From: an uncultured Bacteroides sp.
GTDB taxonomy: Bacteria > Bacteroidota > Bacteroidia > Bacteroidales > Bacteroidaceae
Assembly (NCBI GenBank): GCA_900544675.1
Contig: UQVZ01000016.1
Coordinates: 1 to 64,000, forward strand
Direction: 5' to 3'
Length of the DNA stretch: 64,000 nt
Shown here in pieces: positions 8,983-16,232 of the stretch. Under the pieces are notes generated by a model. The model made no database searches and was not told where the DNA came from. It was given only the letters and a program-made list of their open reading frames with translations. The position numbers were made by a program, and so were the translations under genes. The stretch's first letter is position 1, and each line of letters begins with the position of its first letter.

Positions 8983-9597
8983 ATGATACAATTGGATTTC
9001 GATAAAATGAACGGACTGGTTCCAGCCATCATCCAGGACAGCTACACGCAAAAAGTGCTGATGCTGGGATACATGAACAAAGAAGCCTACGAAAAGACCG
9101 TAGCAACTGGCAAAGTGACCTTCTACAGCCGGAGCCGGCAATGCCTGTGGACAAAGGGCGAAACCAGTGGAAACTTCCTCGAAGTAGTTTCGATGAAAAG
9201 CGATTGCGACAACGATACCCTGCTCGTCCAAGCACACCCGACCGGTCCCGTATGCCATACCGGAGCCGATACCTGCTGGGGCGAGAAGAACGAGCAGGAC
9301 ATCATGTTCCTGAAAGAATTGCAGGACTTCATCGACCGGCGCCATGCCGAGATGCCTGAACACTCGTACACCACCAGCCTGTTTAAGTCGGGCGTCAACA
9401 AGATGGCACAAAAGGTGGGCGAAGAAGCGGTAGAAACCGTTATCGAGGCATGCAACGGCACCGACGAACGCCTGATATACGAAGGAGCCGACCTGATATA
9501 CCACCTCATCGTCTTGCTCACCTCGAAGGGATACCGCATCGAAGACCTGGCAAGAGAACTGAAAGAACGCCACAGCGCAAGCTGGAAAAAACACTGA
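8983..9597 (+). CDS. hisIE: Bifunctional phosphoribosyl-AMP cyclohydrolase/phosphoribosyl-ATP pyrophosphatase HisIE
   Basis: This 204-residue fusion carries steps 2 and 3 of histidine synthesis. The N-terminal HisI domain (about 1-105) has L-M-L-G-Y-M-N and S-R-S-R-Q-C-L-W-T-K-G-E-T-S-G-N, and metal-binding Cys residues in D-C-D-N-D and H-T-G-A-D-T-C-W. The C-terminal HisE domain (about 110-204) has the helical G-E-E-A-V-E-T-V-I-E-A and E-G-A-D-L-I-Y-H motifs. Its TGA stop overlaps the ATG of the FtsE-like gene (TGATG), suggesting translational coupling. hisG, hisD, hisC and hisB are not in the window. Confidence 0.97.
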   Translation: MIQLDFDKMNGLVPAIIQDSYTQKVLMLGYMNKEAYEKTVATGKVTFYSRSRQCLWTKGETSGNFLEVVSMKSDCDNDTLLVQAHPTGPVCHTGADTCWGEKNEQDIMFLKELQDFIDRRHAEMPEHSYTTSLFKSGVNKMAQKVGEEAVETVIEACNGTDERLIYEGADLIYHLIVLLTSKGYRIEDLARELKERHSASWKKH

Positions 9598-10283
9598 TGC
9601 GTATGGACCAAGCACCGCTTATCCGATACCGAGGGGTGGAAATCGACCAGCAAGCCCTCTGCATCCTGCACGACGTGGACTTCGAGCTGCACAAAGGCGA
9701 GTTCGTCTACATCATCGGGAAAGTGGGCAGCGGCAAATCCACCCTACTGAAGACCATCTACGGCGAAGTGGAAATCGCCCAAGGCGAAGCCGATGTGTTG
9801 GGCTATGACCTGACCAAAATCAAGCCCAAACAAATCTCTGAACTGAGACGCAAGCTGGGCATCGTCTTCCAAGACTTCCAGTTGCTCATCGACCGTACCG
9901 TACACGACAACCTGGAGTTCGTCTTGCGCGCCACCGGATGGAAGCAGAAACAAGCCATCGAGGAACGCATCGAAGAAACGCTCCGCCTGGTAGGCATGGA
10001 GAACAAGGGATACAAGATGCCCAACGAGCTTTCGGGAGGCGAGCAACAACGCATCGTCATCGCACGCGCCATCCTGAACAGCCCCGATATCATCCTTGCC
10101 GACGAGCCTACCGGAAACCTCGATGTAGAAACGGGCAGGAACATCGTAGAGCTGCTGAAGGAAATATGCAGGCAAGGGTCTGCCATCGTGATGACTACCC
10201 ATAACCTCAACCTGCTTTCCGAATATCCGGGCATCGTCTACCGTTGCGAACAACATCATTTGCAACGCATTGGCGAATCCTAA
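9597..10283 (+). CDS. FtsE-like ABC transporter ATP-binding protein
   Basis: This 228-residue ABC ATPase has Walker A G-K-V-G-S-G-K-S-T near residue 45, a Q-loop V-F-Q-D-F-Q-L-L, the signature L-S-G-G-E-Q-Q-R, Walker B I-I-L-A-D-E-P-T-G-N-L-D and the H-loop T-T-H-N. The V-F-Q-D-F-Q-L-L and A-D-E-P-T-G-N-L-D pattern is typical of FtsE, which works with FtsX at the divisome. The start overlaps the hisIE stop by one base. No FtsX-type permease follows, so its membrane partner must lie elsewhere. Membership in the LolD/MacB branch is an alternative. Confidence 0.8.
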   Translation: MRMDQAPLIRYRGVEIDQQALCILHDVDFELHKGEFVYIIGKVGSGKSTLLKTIYGEVEIAQGEADVLGYDLTKIKPKQISELRRKLGIVFQDFQLLIDRTVHDNLEFVLRATGWKQKQAIEERIEETLRLVGMENKGYKMPNELSGGEQQRIVIARAILNSPDIILADEPTGNLDVETGRNIVELLKEICRQGSAIVMTTHNLNLLSEYPGIVYRCEQHHLQRIGES

Positions 10284-10341
10284 AAAAAACAAAGAGACCG
10301 AGATTTTACGGGCAAAACACTGAAAGACCGTGAAATATTCG

Positions 10342-10349
10342 TATCTTTG
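10342..10349 (+). promoter_or_regulatory. -7 box upstream of lysC
   Basis: TATCTTTG fits the Bacteroidetes -7 consensus and lies 54 bp before the lysC start. No TTTG appears at the expected -33 distance. Confidence 0.42.
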
Positions 10350-10403
10350 CCCGTTGAAAAGAAAAAAGTATTAAACAGAACAATTAAAAATTCGAAACTG
10401 AAA

Positions 10404-11723
10404 ATGAAAGTTTTAAAGTTTGGAGGAACGTCGGTAGGCTCTGCACAGAGAATGAAAGACGTTGCCAAATTGATTGCCGACGGCGAACAGAAAATCGTAG
10501 TTCTGTCTGCCATGTCGGGCACGACCAATACCCTGGTTGAAATTTCGGATTATCTGTACAAGAAAAATCCCGAAGGTGCGAACGAAATCATCAACAGGCT
10601 GGAAAGCAAATACAAACAGCACATTGATGAACTTTATGACACCGAAGCGTATAAGCAGAAGACACGGGAGTTCGTCAAGTCGGTATTTGACTATATCCGG
10701 TCGTTTACGAAAGATATTTTTACGTTGTTCGAAGAAAAGGTAATCCTGGCACAAGGGGAAATCATCTCTACCAACATGGTTACCAACTACCTGTGCGAAC
10801 AGGGTATCAAGGCATACCTGATTCCGGCACTCGAATTCATGCGCACCGACAAGAACAGCGAACCCGACCTGAACTACATCCGCGAGAAGCTGAACGCCCA
10901 ACTGGAAGCGCATCCGGGACAAGACATATACATCACCCAAGGGTTCATCTGCCGCAATGCCTACGGAGAAATCGATAACCTGCAACGGGGCGGAAGCGAC
11001 TATACCGCATCCCTCATCGGAGCTGCCATCCATGCCTCCGAAATCCAAATCTGGACCGATATCGACGGCATGCACGACAACGACCCGCGCATCGTGGACA
11101 AGACTTCGCCCGTGCGCCAGCTCCATTTCGAGGAAGCCGCAGAACTGGCTTACTTCGGCGCCAAAATCCTGCACCCCACCTGTGTGCAGCCTGCCAAGTA
11201 TGCCAACATCCCCGTGCGTCTGCTCAACACGATGGAACCTTCCGCTCCCGGCACACTGATTTCCAACGATACCGAGAAAGGAAAAATCAAGGCGGTAGCG
11301 GCTAAAGACAACATCACCGCCATCAAAATCAAGTCGAGCCGCATGCTCCTGGCACACGGGTTCCTGCGCAAGGTGTTCGAAATCTTCGAAAGCTATCAGA
11401 CCGCCATCGATATGGTCTGCACCTCCGAAGTAGGCGTATCGATGTCGATAGACAATACCAAGCACCTGAACGAGATAGTCAACGACCTGAAGAAATACGG
11501 CACCGTAACCGTCGACCACGACATGTGCATCGTATGCGTCGTAGGCGACCTGGAATGGGAGAATGTAGGCTTCGAAGCCAAAGCCCTCGATGCCATGCGC
11601 GACATCCCCGTACGCATGATTTCGTATGGAGGCAGCAACTACAACATTTCGTTCCTCATCCGGGAATGCGACAAGAAGAAAGCCTTGCAATCATTGAGCG
11701 ACCTGTTGTTCAACGGCAAGTAA
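10404..11723 (+). CDS. lysC: Aspartate kinase (monofunctional)
   Basis: This 439-residue enzyme phosphorylates L-aspartate, the entry step to lysine, threonine, methionine and diaminopimelate. The start at 10404 gives the canonical M-K-V-L-K-F-G-G-T-S-V-G-S. An in-frame upstream ATG at 10347 overlaps the -7 box and is rejected. The kinase domain shows Q-R-G-G-S-D-Y-T-A-S-L-I-G-A near residue 198 and W-T-D-I-D-G-M. The C-terminal 140 residues form two ACT domains (feedback control). There is no homoserine dehydrogenase fusion. lysA follows after an intrinsic terminator, pairing the first and last steps of the DAP/lysine route. Confidence 0.95.
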   Translation: MKVLKFGGTSVGSAQRMKDVAKLIADGEQKIVVLSAMSGTTNTLVEISDYLYKKNPEGANEIINRLESKYKQHIDELYDTEAYKQKTREFVKSVFDYIRSFTKDIFTLFEEKVILAQGEIISTNMVTNYLCEQGIKAYLIPALEFMRTDKNSEPDLNYIREKLNAQLEAHPGQDIYITQGFICRNAYGEIDNLQRGGSDYTASLIGAAIHASEIQIWTDIDGMHDNDPRIVDKTSPVRQLHFEEAAELAYFGAKILHPTCVQPAKYANIPVRLLNTMEPSAPGTLISNDTEKGKIKAVAAKDNITAIKIKSSRMLLAHGFLRKVFEIFESYQTAIDMVCTSEVGVSMSIDNTKHLNEIVNDLKKYGTVTVDHDMCIVCVVGDLEWENVGFEAKALDAMRDIPVRMISYGGSNYNISFLIRECDKKKALQSLSDLLFNGK

Positions 11724-11754
11724 CCCCGGAATCTTCTTCATAATTCATATACAG

Positions 11755-11800
11755 GCGGAGGGTACGGTTGAAGGCACAAACCGCATCTTCCGCTTTTTTT
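11755..11800 (+). terminator. Rho-independent terminator after lysC
   Basis: A 15-bp stem beginning GCGGAGGGTACGG pairs with AACCGCATCTTCCGC across a 9-nt loop. It has one mismatch and two G-U pairs, and seven T residues follow (11794-11800). It lies 31 bp after the lysC stop and just upstream of the lysA start, so lysA may depend on read-through or its own promoter. Confidence 0.85.
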
Positions 11801-11824
11801 ATAATACTTAATACAAATCCGATT

Positions 11825-12985
11825 ATGAAAGGTACTTTCCCTGTAGAAAAATTCCAAAACGTAGAAACACCCTTTTATTATTACGACGCCGGCCTGCTGC
11901 GCGAAACGCTGAACGTCATCCGCGCCGAAGCCGGCAAGTACAACAAATTTTGCGTGCACTATGCCATCAAAGCCAATGCCAACCCGAAGTTGCTCAACAT
12001 CATCCGCGAAAGCGGGCTGGGAGTCGATTGCGTAAGCGGCTGGGAGATAGAAGCAGCCGTCCGGGCAGGATTCCCCGCGAGCAAAATCGTATTCGCCGGT
12101 GTGGGGAAAACCGACAAGGAAATCAACCTGGCACTGGACCAGGACATCTTCTGCTTCAATGTAGAATCGGTGCCCGAACTGGAAGTCATCAACGAGCTGG
12201 CAGCCGCCAAGCATAAGATTGCCCGCATCGCCTTCCGCATCAACCCCGATGTAGGTGCTCACACACATGCCAACATCACCACCGGGCTGGCGGAAAACAA
12301 GTTCGGCATCAGCATGCAGGACATGGACAAGGTCATCGACCGCGCCCTCGAAATGAACCACGTCAAGTTCGTAGGGCTGCACTTCCATATCGGCTCGCAG
12401 ATTCTGGACATGGGCGACTTCGTGGCGCTGTGCAACCGCGTGAACGAACTGCAGGAAAAGCTCTATGCCCGCCAGATTATCGTAGAACATATCAACGTAG
12501 GCGGCGGACTGGGCATCGACTATGCGCACCCCAACCGCCAATCTATCCCCGACTTTGCCGAATATTTCGCCACCTACCACAAACACCTGAAACTCCGTCC
12601 GCAGCAGACCCTGCATTTCGAGTTGGGACGATCGGTGGTAGCCCAGTGCGGCAGCCTCATCACACGAGTGATATACGTAAAGCAAGGCACCAACAAGCAG
12701 TTCGCCATCGTCGATGCCGGCATGACCGACCTCATCCGCCCTGCCCTCTACCAGGCATATCATAAGATAGAAAACATTACCTCCGAAGAGCCGATAGAGG
12801 CATACGACGTGGTAGGACCTATCTGCGAGTCGTCCGATGTGTTCGGCAAAGCCATCGACCTGAGCCGTGCCCATCGCGGCGACCTGCTCGCCATCCGCTC
12901 GGCTGGCGCATACGGCGAAATCATGGCTTCGCAATACAATTGCCGCCCCCTTCCCAAAGGCTACACTTCGGACGAACTGAGGTAA
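11825..12985 (+). CDS. lysA: Diaminopimelate decarboxylase
   Basis: This 386-residue PLP enzyme of the fold III decarboxylase family converts meso-diaminopimelate to lysine. The PLP lysine is in V-H-Y-A-I-K-A-N near residue 46. The glycine loop N-V-G-G-G-L-G-I-D-Y, E-L-G-R-S-V-V and the C-terminal catalytic G-P-I-C-E-S-S-D-V segment are present. The ATG at 11825 gives M-K-G-T-F-P-V-E-K-F. An in-frame ATG at 11768 lies within the lysC terminator stem and is rejected. Confidence 0.95.
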   Translation: MKGTFPVEKFQNVETPFYYYDAGLLRETLNVIRAEAGKYNKFCVHYAIKANANPKLLNIIRESGLGVDCVSGWEIEAAVRAGFPASKIVFAGVGKTDKEINLALDQDIFCFNVESVPELEVINELAAAKHKIARIAFRINPDVGAHTHANITTGLAENKFGISMQDMDKVIDRALEMNHVKFVGLHFHIGSQILDMGDFVALCNRVNELQEKLYARQIIVEHINVGGGLGIDYAHPNRQSIPDFAEYFATYHKHLKLRPQQTLHFELGRSVVAQCGSLITRVIYVKQGTNKQFAIVDAGMTDLIRPALYQAYHKIENITSEEPIEAYDVVGPICESSDVFGKAIDLSRAHRGDLLAIRSAGAYGEIMASQYNCRPLPKGYTSDELR

Positions 12986-13015
12986 GCGTTTCAGGGGACT
13001 AGGGACAAGAAACCA

Positions 13016-13065
13016 AGGGCGTGCCATAAGCAATCTCAAAAAAGACTTGTTTTCCGGCACGCCCT
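13016..13065. terminator. Inverted repeat between the convergent lysA and primase-like genes
   Basis: AGGGCGTGCC (13016-13025) and GGCACGCCCT (13056-13065) are perfect 10-bp complements with a 30-nt loop, located between two convergent genes. This is a plausible bidirectional transcription stop. There is no strong T-run outside the stem. Confidence 0.5.
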
Positions 13066-13095
13066 CAATCTCCGGCAAGGGGGCGGATGCCTGCA

Positions 13096-15426
13096 TCACG
13101 CAAAGCTGCTTTCACCGTTTCTGAATTTCAGTTTCCGGAAATTATTATCCGCAAGCCGCAAGATGTATTTACGGAAAGCCCACTGATTCAGCATATTGCG
13201 TAGACCTTTCTCGCTCAGTCCCGAAGCCTGGCGCACCCTGGCGGCATCTTGAAACGAAAACTCGTCGGGCAATGATTCCAGCAAGTTGCGCGGACCTTTT
13301 GTCTGAAGCCTCCCCTCTTCTCTTTGTGCATCCTCTATCGCCGCCCCGAAGAACTCCATCTTGCACCACATATCGTAATGATAACTCCAGCGCACGAAAT
13401 CTTCTATCTGTTTGTCCCATTTCTCCCCGTTAGCCACGTAAAGCACACACGCTTTCAGATACGCTATCACATTGGCACGGAACGAAAGATTCTCATACAC
13501 ACGGCTTTGCGATAATGTGGCGTATGCTGCGTTTTCCTCCTGCATTTCCTTTGCCAGCCTGTAGGCTTGCGGACATTCGATTGACCCCGTGGCACGGTTC
13601 AGGTTCTCAATGTACGGGCGAAGTTCCTCGTCGAAAGCGGCGTCATACGTTCCGTAGACCGGCATGTCCGCCCCGATTTCACGCTCGGGGATGGTGCAGA
13701 AGTTGATGCGCGATACAGGTCCGTCGGTCAATACACGCGAAAAATATTGTTTACCTTTTTTGATGGTAGTCGCCGCATTCCAGTTGAAGCGGATGGTCAC
13801 CTTCTCCGTGATGCTCTGCGTGCCCACACGGGTCTGCCCGTAGCGGTTGCCAGGGTCGAAAGCCAGGCACATAATCTGGAACTGCTGGTTGCCCTTCCCT
13901 ATTCCCCTCAGCGCGTCAAACTGGTCTATCTCGTTTAGCTTCGTATAGAGAAAATGCTCTTCCGCTTCCGCCGTGCGGAGCACAAATGCCGGATTGGTCA
14001 TGTCCGCGTCAATTTCCTGAATCACCAATCCATCGGGACGTTTGCGCTTGTCCTTGTTCGCGCCCTTCGAGTTCACTTCATCCTTCCACTCCCGTTCCCG
14101 ACGCAAATTCTCTGCATCCTTGCGCCGAATGTCTGCCATGATGCGGTTAATCGGTTCGGAGATGCAATCCTTTCCCGCTCCCGTGCCAGCCATCAGCACG
14201 TTCATCAGCGTGGCTTCGTGCTCCACATTGTCGATGTAGCGGAATCTTACCTTGTGCAGGTGGGTAGCCAGCGGAGGGAACACCGCATGAGCCACGGCAG
14301 GTTTATACACCTCGGGCGTACGGCTCGTCAAAAGTTCAATCAGCTTAGGAAGTCTTTTCGGCATCGCAGGAGGCAAAAAATCATCCGCATCATTCTTCAT
14401 TCCTAATTCTTCATTCTTCATTAAATAAGCTTCCTCGTCCAGCGCCCGCTTCATCATCTTCGGCATCGAGCACCATTTTGCCGAACAAGCCGAGTGAATC
14501 AGCCCCTTCATTTCCGCTTCCGAAAGCCCGTACCTCGGCATCACCTGTAAAAGCGTTTCCTCGTTGTTATCCGTAATATAGCGCAGATGCGAAGCCAGCC
14601 GGTGCAGCTTGTCGTTGCGTTCTCCCGGCACCGGCTCGCCCCCTGCCAGCATAAACCAACGGGAAATGATATTGGCGTAAGGAACACCTTTAAATGAAGA
14701 ATTAAGAATGAAGAATGAAGAATTAGTGGATGCATCCTCATTATTCTTCATTCTTAATTCTTCGTTCTTCATTTTCTGAGTTTCCTCATTCTTCATTCTT
14801 AATTCTTCATTCTTCATTTCCTCCCGTTCTTCATTCTTCATTTCCCTTTGTTCTTCATTATTGAAGAGTTTTTCCTCGTCAATATACAGAATATAACTTT
14901 CGGGAACGATGAACGAAGAGCGTGCCAAGTCCTTGACACTCTGGTCATAATTCTTATCATCCAGTTGCTCGCTCATCCATTTCTGGGCACCTTCCAAGTC
15001 CATTCCCGAAGGGATGATGAAGAATAGGCGAAGCCCTTCGGTGCTGGGCGTAATGTGAACCAGCACGACGTAGCGAAGCAAATTCTTCTTCTTCAGCTCT
15101 TCGCTTTTCGTTTCCCAATACGCGCGTGGGTCGGGAATGTGGTCGATGTCGTACATCGACAAACCGCTGGGCACGGCGTCCGCATTCAGCCTGCGGCCGT
15201 TCTTGAATGTGGCGTGCGGCGTAAAGATAGGAAGCCGCCTCTTCAGTCCCGCCTTCAAGGTCTCATACGCTTCTTTTTCCAGCTCTCCGCGGCGGTATTT
15301 CTCCAGCCCGTCCGCTATTTGGGCACAAACGTTGCTCACCTGCGGCGAGCGTACTGCTTTCCAAAACAATTCGGGGGTACAAGTCCGCACCTCCCGACTT
15401 CTTACATTTTTTGATACTCCAAACAT
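13096..15426 (-). CDS. BT4734/VirE-N/DUF3987-type primase-helicase-like protein
   Basis: This 776-residue protein fits the Bacteroidetes BT4734-like family. An N-terminal domain (about 1-185) has D-I-D-H-I-P-D-P and G-L-R-L-F-F-I-I-P elements resembling primase-type domains. A VirE-N-like helical domain (about 250-330) starts P-Y-A-N-I. A large C-terminal DUF3987-type domain has a P-loop-like G-T-G-A-G-K-D near residue 395. Such genes are linked to mobile or capsule loci, but none of their usual companions (DUF4248, HU-like protein, amidase) is adjacent. Residues about 189-245 and 335-344 are translated from an intergenic repeat family inserted in frame, giving low-complexity runs of M-K-N-E-E-L. 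DNA-replication activity is inferred from the family only. Confidence 0.75.
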   Translation of the reverse strand: MFGVSKNVRSREVRTCTPELFWKAVRSPQVSNVCAQIADGLEKYRRGELEKEAYETLKAGLKRRLPIFTPHATFKNGRRLNADAVPSGLSMYDIDHIPDPRAYWETKSEELKKKNLLRYVVLVHITPSTEGLRLFFIIPSGMDLEGAQKWMSEQLDDKNYDQSVKDLARSSFIVPESYILYIDEEKLFNNEEQREMKNEEREEMKNEELRMKNEETQKMKNEELRMKNNEDASTNSSFFILNSSFKGVPYANIISRWFMLAGGEPVPGERNDKLHRLASHLRYITDNNEETLLQVMPRYGLSEAEMKGLIHSACSAKWCSMPKMMKRALDEEAYLMKNEELGMKNDADDFLPPAMPKRLPKLIELLTSRTPEVYKPAVAHAVFPPLATHLHKVRFRYIDNVEHEATLMNVLMAGTGAGKDCISEPINRIMADIRRKDAENLRREREWKDEVNSKGANKDKRKRPDGLVIQEIDADMTNPAFVLRTAEAEEHFLYTKLNEIDQFDALRGIGKGNQQFQIMCLAFDPGNRYGQTRVGTQSITEKVTIRFNWNAATTIKKGKQYFSRVLTDGPVSRINFCTIPEREIGADMPVYGTYDAAFDEELRPYIENLNRATGSIECPQAYRLAKEMQEENAAYATLSQSRVYENLSFRANVIAYLKACVLYVANGEKWDKQIEDFVRWSYHYDMWCKMEFFGAAIEDAQREEGRLQTKGPRNLLESLPDEFSFQDAARVRQASGLSEKGLRNMLNQWAFRKYILRLADNNFRKLKFRNGESSFA
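14393..14422. repeat. Short in-frame copy of the AATGAAGAAT repeat
   Basis: A single ATTCTTCATTCCTAATTCTTCATTCTTCATT-like unit lies inside the primase-like gene and translates as M-K-N-E-E-L-G-M-K-N on the minus strand. It separates the VirE-like and DUF3987-like parts. Confidence 0.7.
14693..14860. repeat. Cluster of AATGAAGAATTAAGAATGAAG repeats inside a coding region
   Basis: About 165 bp holds the unit AATGAAGAATTAAGAATG in forward orientation (14693-14726) and then several copies in reverse orientation (14739-14860), so the region can fold on itself. All copies keep the reading frame of the minus-strand gene. One orientation translates as repeated M-K-N-E-E-L-R, the other as S-S-F-F-I-L-N. 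The same unit is seen in non-coding DNA near 20240 and 62612. Confidence 0.85.
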
Positions 15427-15458
15427 TGTTTTTAGTTTTTAAGTTTTTAAGTTCTTAA

Positions 15459-15535
15459 GTTGACAAGTTAACGAGTTGACAAGTTGACAAGGTTTTTAGT
15501 AACCTGATACCTTGTCAACTGATACCTCGTCAACT
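15459..15535. repeat. GTTGACAAG repeat cluster with inverted copies
   Basis: Three direct copies of GTTGACAAG (15459-15491) are followed by inverted copies (CTTGTCAAC at 15511-15519, CTCGTCAAC at 15527-15535) around TTTTTAGTAACC, able to form a hairpin. The same unit recurs near 18951 and 25240-25262. Confidence 0.75.
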
Positions 15536-15826
15536 GAATCACAGGAGCGAAGGTAAGTGATACGCCCGACTTATGAAATAGTTTTTAGCCAGCGGATAAG
15601 TTTGCGGATAAAAAGAGAAAAAAAGGGGTAAGTTTGCGGATAAGTTTTCCTATTCCCCCACAAATTACACGTCATTTCTTTAATCTGCCGCGAAGACAAC
15701 TGCACGGCGCGGCGAAACTATGTCCGATTGCCTATGAAACTATATGGCAGGAGCTATGCATATACATGCGTTTTCTTATCTATACAATCATATAATGCCT
15801 TGCATGACGACAAAATCCGATTCACC

Positions 15827-15896
15827 TTACTGTAATTGTAACTGTAATGGCATAGCAAAAACGGGTCCAAACAATTACAATTACAATTACAGTTAA
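15827..15896. repeat. TGTAATTGTAA hairpin, copy 1
   Basis: Left arm TTACTGTAATTGTAACTGTAA and right arm CAATTACAATTACAGTTAA are near-perfect complements enclosing about 25 nt. The arms are built of tandem TGTAAT hexamer-like units. A second copy lies about 190 bp downstream. Confidence 0.8.
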
Positions 15897-15944
15897 CTCA
15901 AAACAATCTACAACATGCTAAAGAGAAGATTTATTAAAAATATA

Positions 15945-15981
15945 TTTATATATATAATATATAATATATATTATATATATA
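15945..15981. repeat. AT-only palindromic tract
   Basis: About 37 bp of alternating T and A forms an interrupted palindrome centred near 15963. It lies between the two TGTAATTGTAA hairpins and would melt easily. Confidence 0.8.
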
Positions 15982-16017
15982 AAATAGTTTACGCAGTAAA
16001 AATGAGTTTCGATTAAA

Positions 16018-16081
16018 GCTTACTGTAATTGTAATTGTAATGGCTTAGGCAAAAACGATTACGATTACAATTACAGTTAAC
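16018..16081. repeat. TGTAATTGTAA hairpin, copy 2
   Basis: The arms CTTACTGTAATTGTAATTG and GATTACAATTACAGTTAA enclose a short loop with GGCTTAGGCAAAAACG. It is very similar to copy 1 (shared GGC...GCAAAAACG loop core), so the whole unit is duplicated. Confidence 0.8.
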
Positions 16082-16176
16082 TTTATAGAAATTAAGAAGG
16101 AAGGATTAAAAACGAAGTTCTTCTTTATTCATGCGAATCAGTCCTTTTTCTACTACACATATTCCGAAGAATTTAC

Positions 16177-16184
16177 TACCTTTG
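16177..16184 (+). promoter_or_regulatory. -7 box upstream of valS
   Basis: TACCTTTG fits TAnnTTTG and lies 48 bp before the valS ATG. The -33 element is not recognisable. Confidence 0.42.
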
Positions 16185-16232
16185 CAACCCGGAAACATGT
16201 ATAACGGAAACAATTAAAAATCATACGATAAA

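Larger units (their letters stand above)
15427..16232. other. 800-bp non-coding stretch with hairpins and AT palindrome
   Basis: I see no credible gene between the primase-like gene (divergent, ends its 5' side here) and valS. It contains a GTTGACAAG repeat cluster, two copies of a TGTAATTGTAA hairpin and an alternating AT tract (listed separately), plus the valS -7 box. Confidence 0.8.

Noticed and set aside
10413..11690. 425-codon minus-strand open frame opposite lysC
   Set aside because: It is the antisense shadow of a well-supported aspartate kinase; its translation has no recognisable domain.
11738..13099. 453-codon minus-strand open frame opposite lysA
   Set aside because: It is a shadow of lysA, cysteine- and valine-rich with no family features, and it crosses the lysC terminator.
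15459..16081. CRISPR-like appearance of spaced short repeats
   Set aside because: Repeats are palindromic or in mixed orientation, there are no equal unique spacers, and no cas genes are present.
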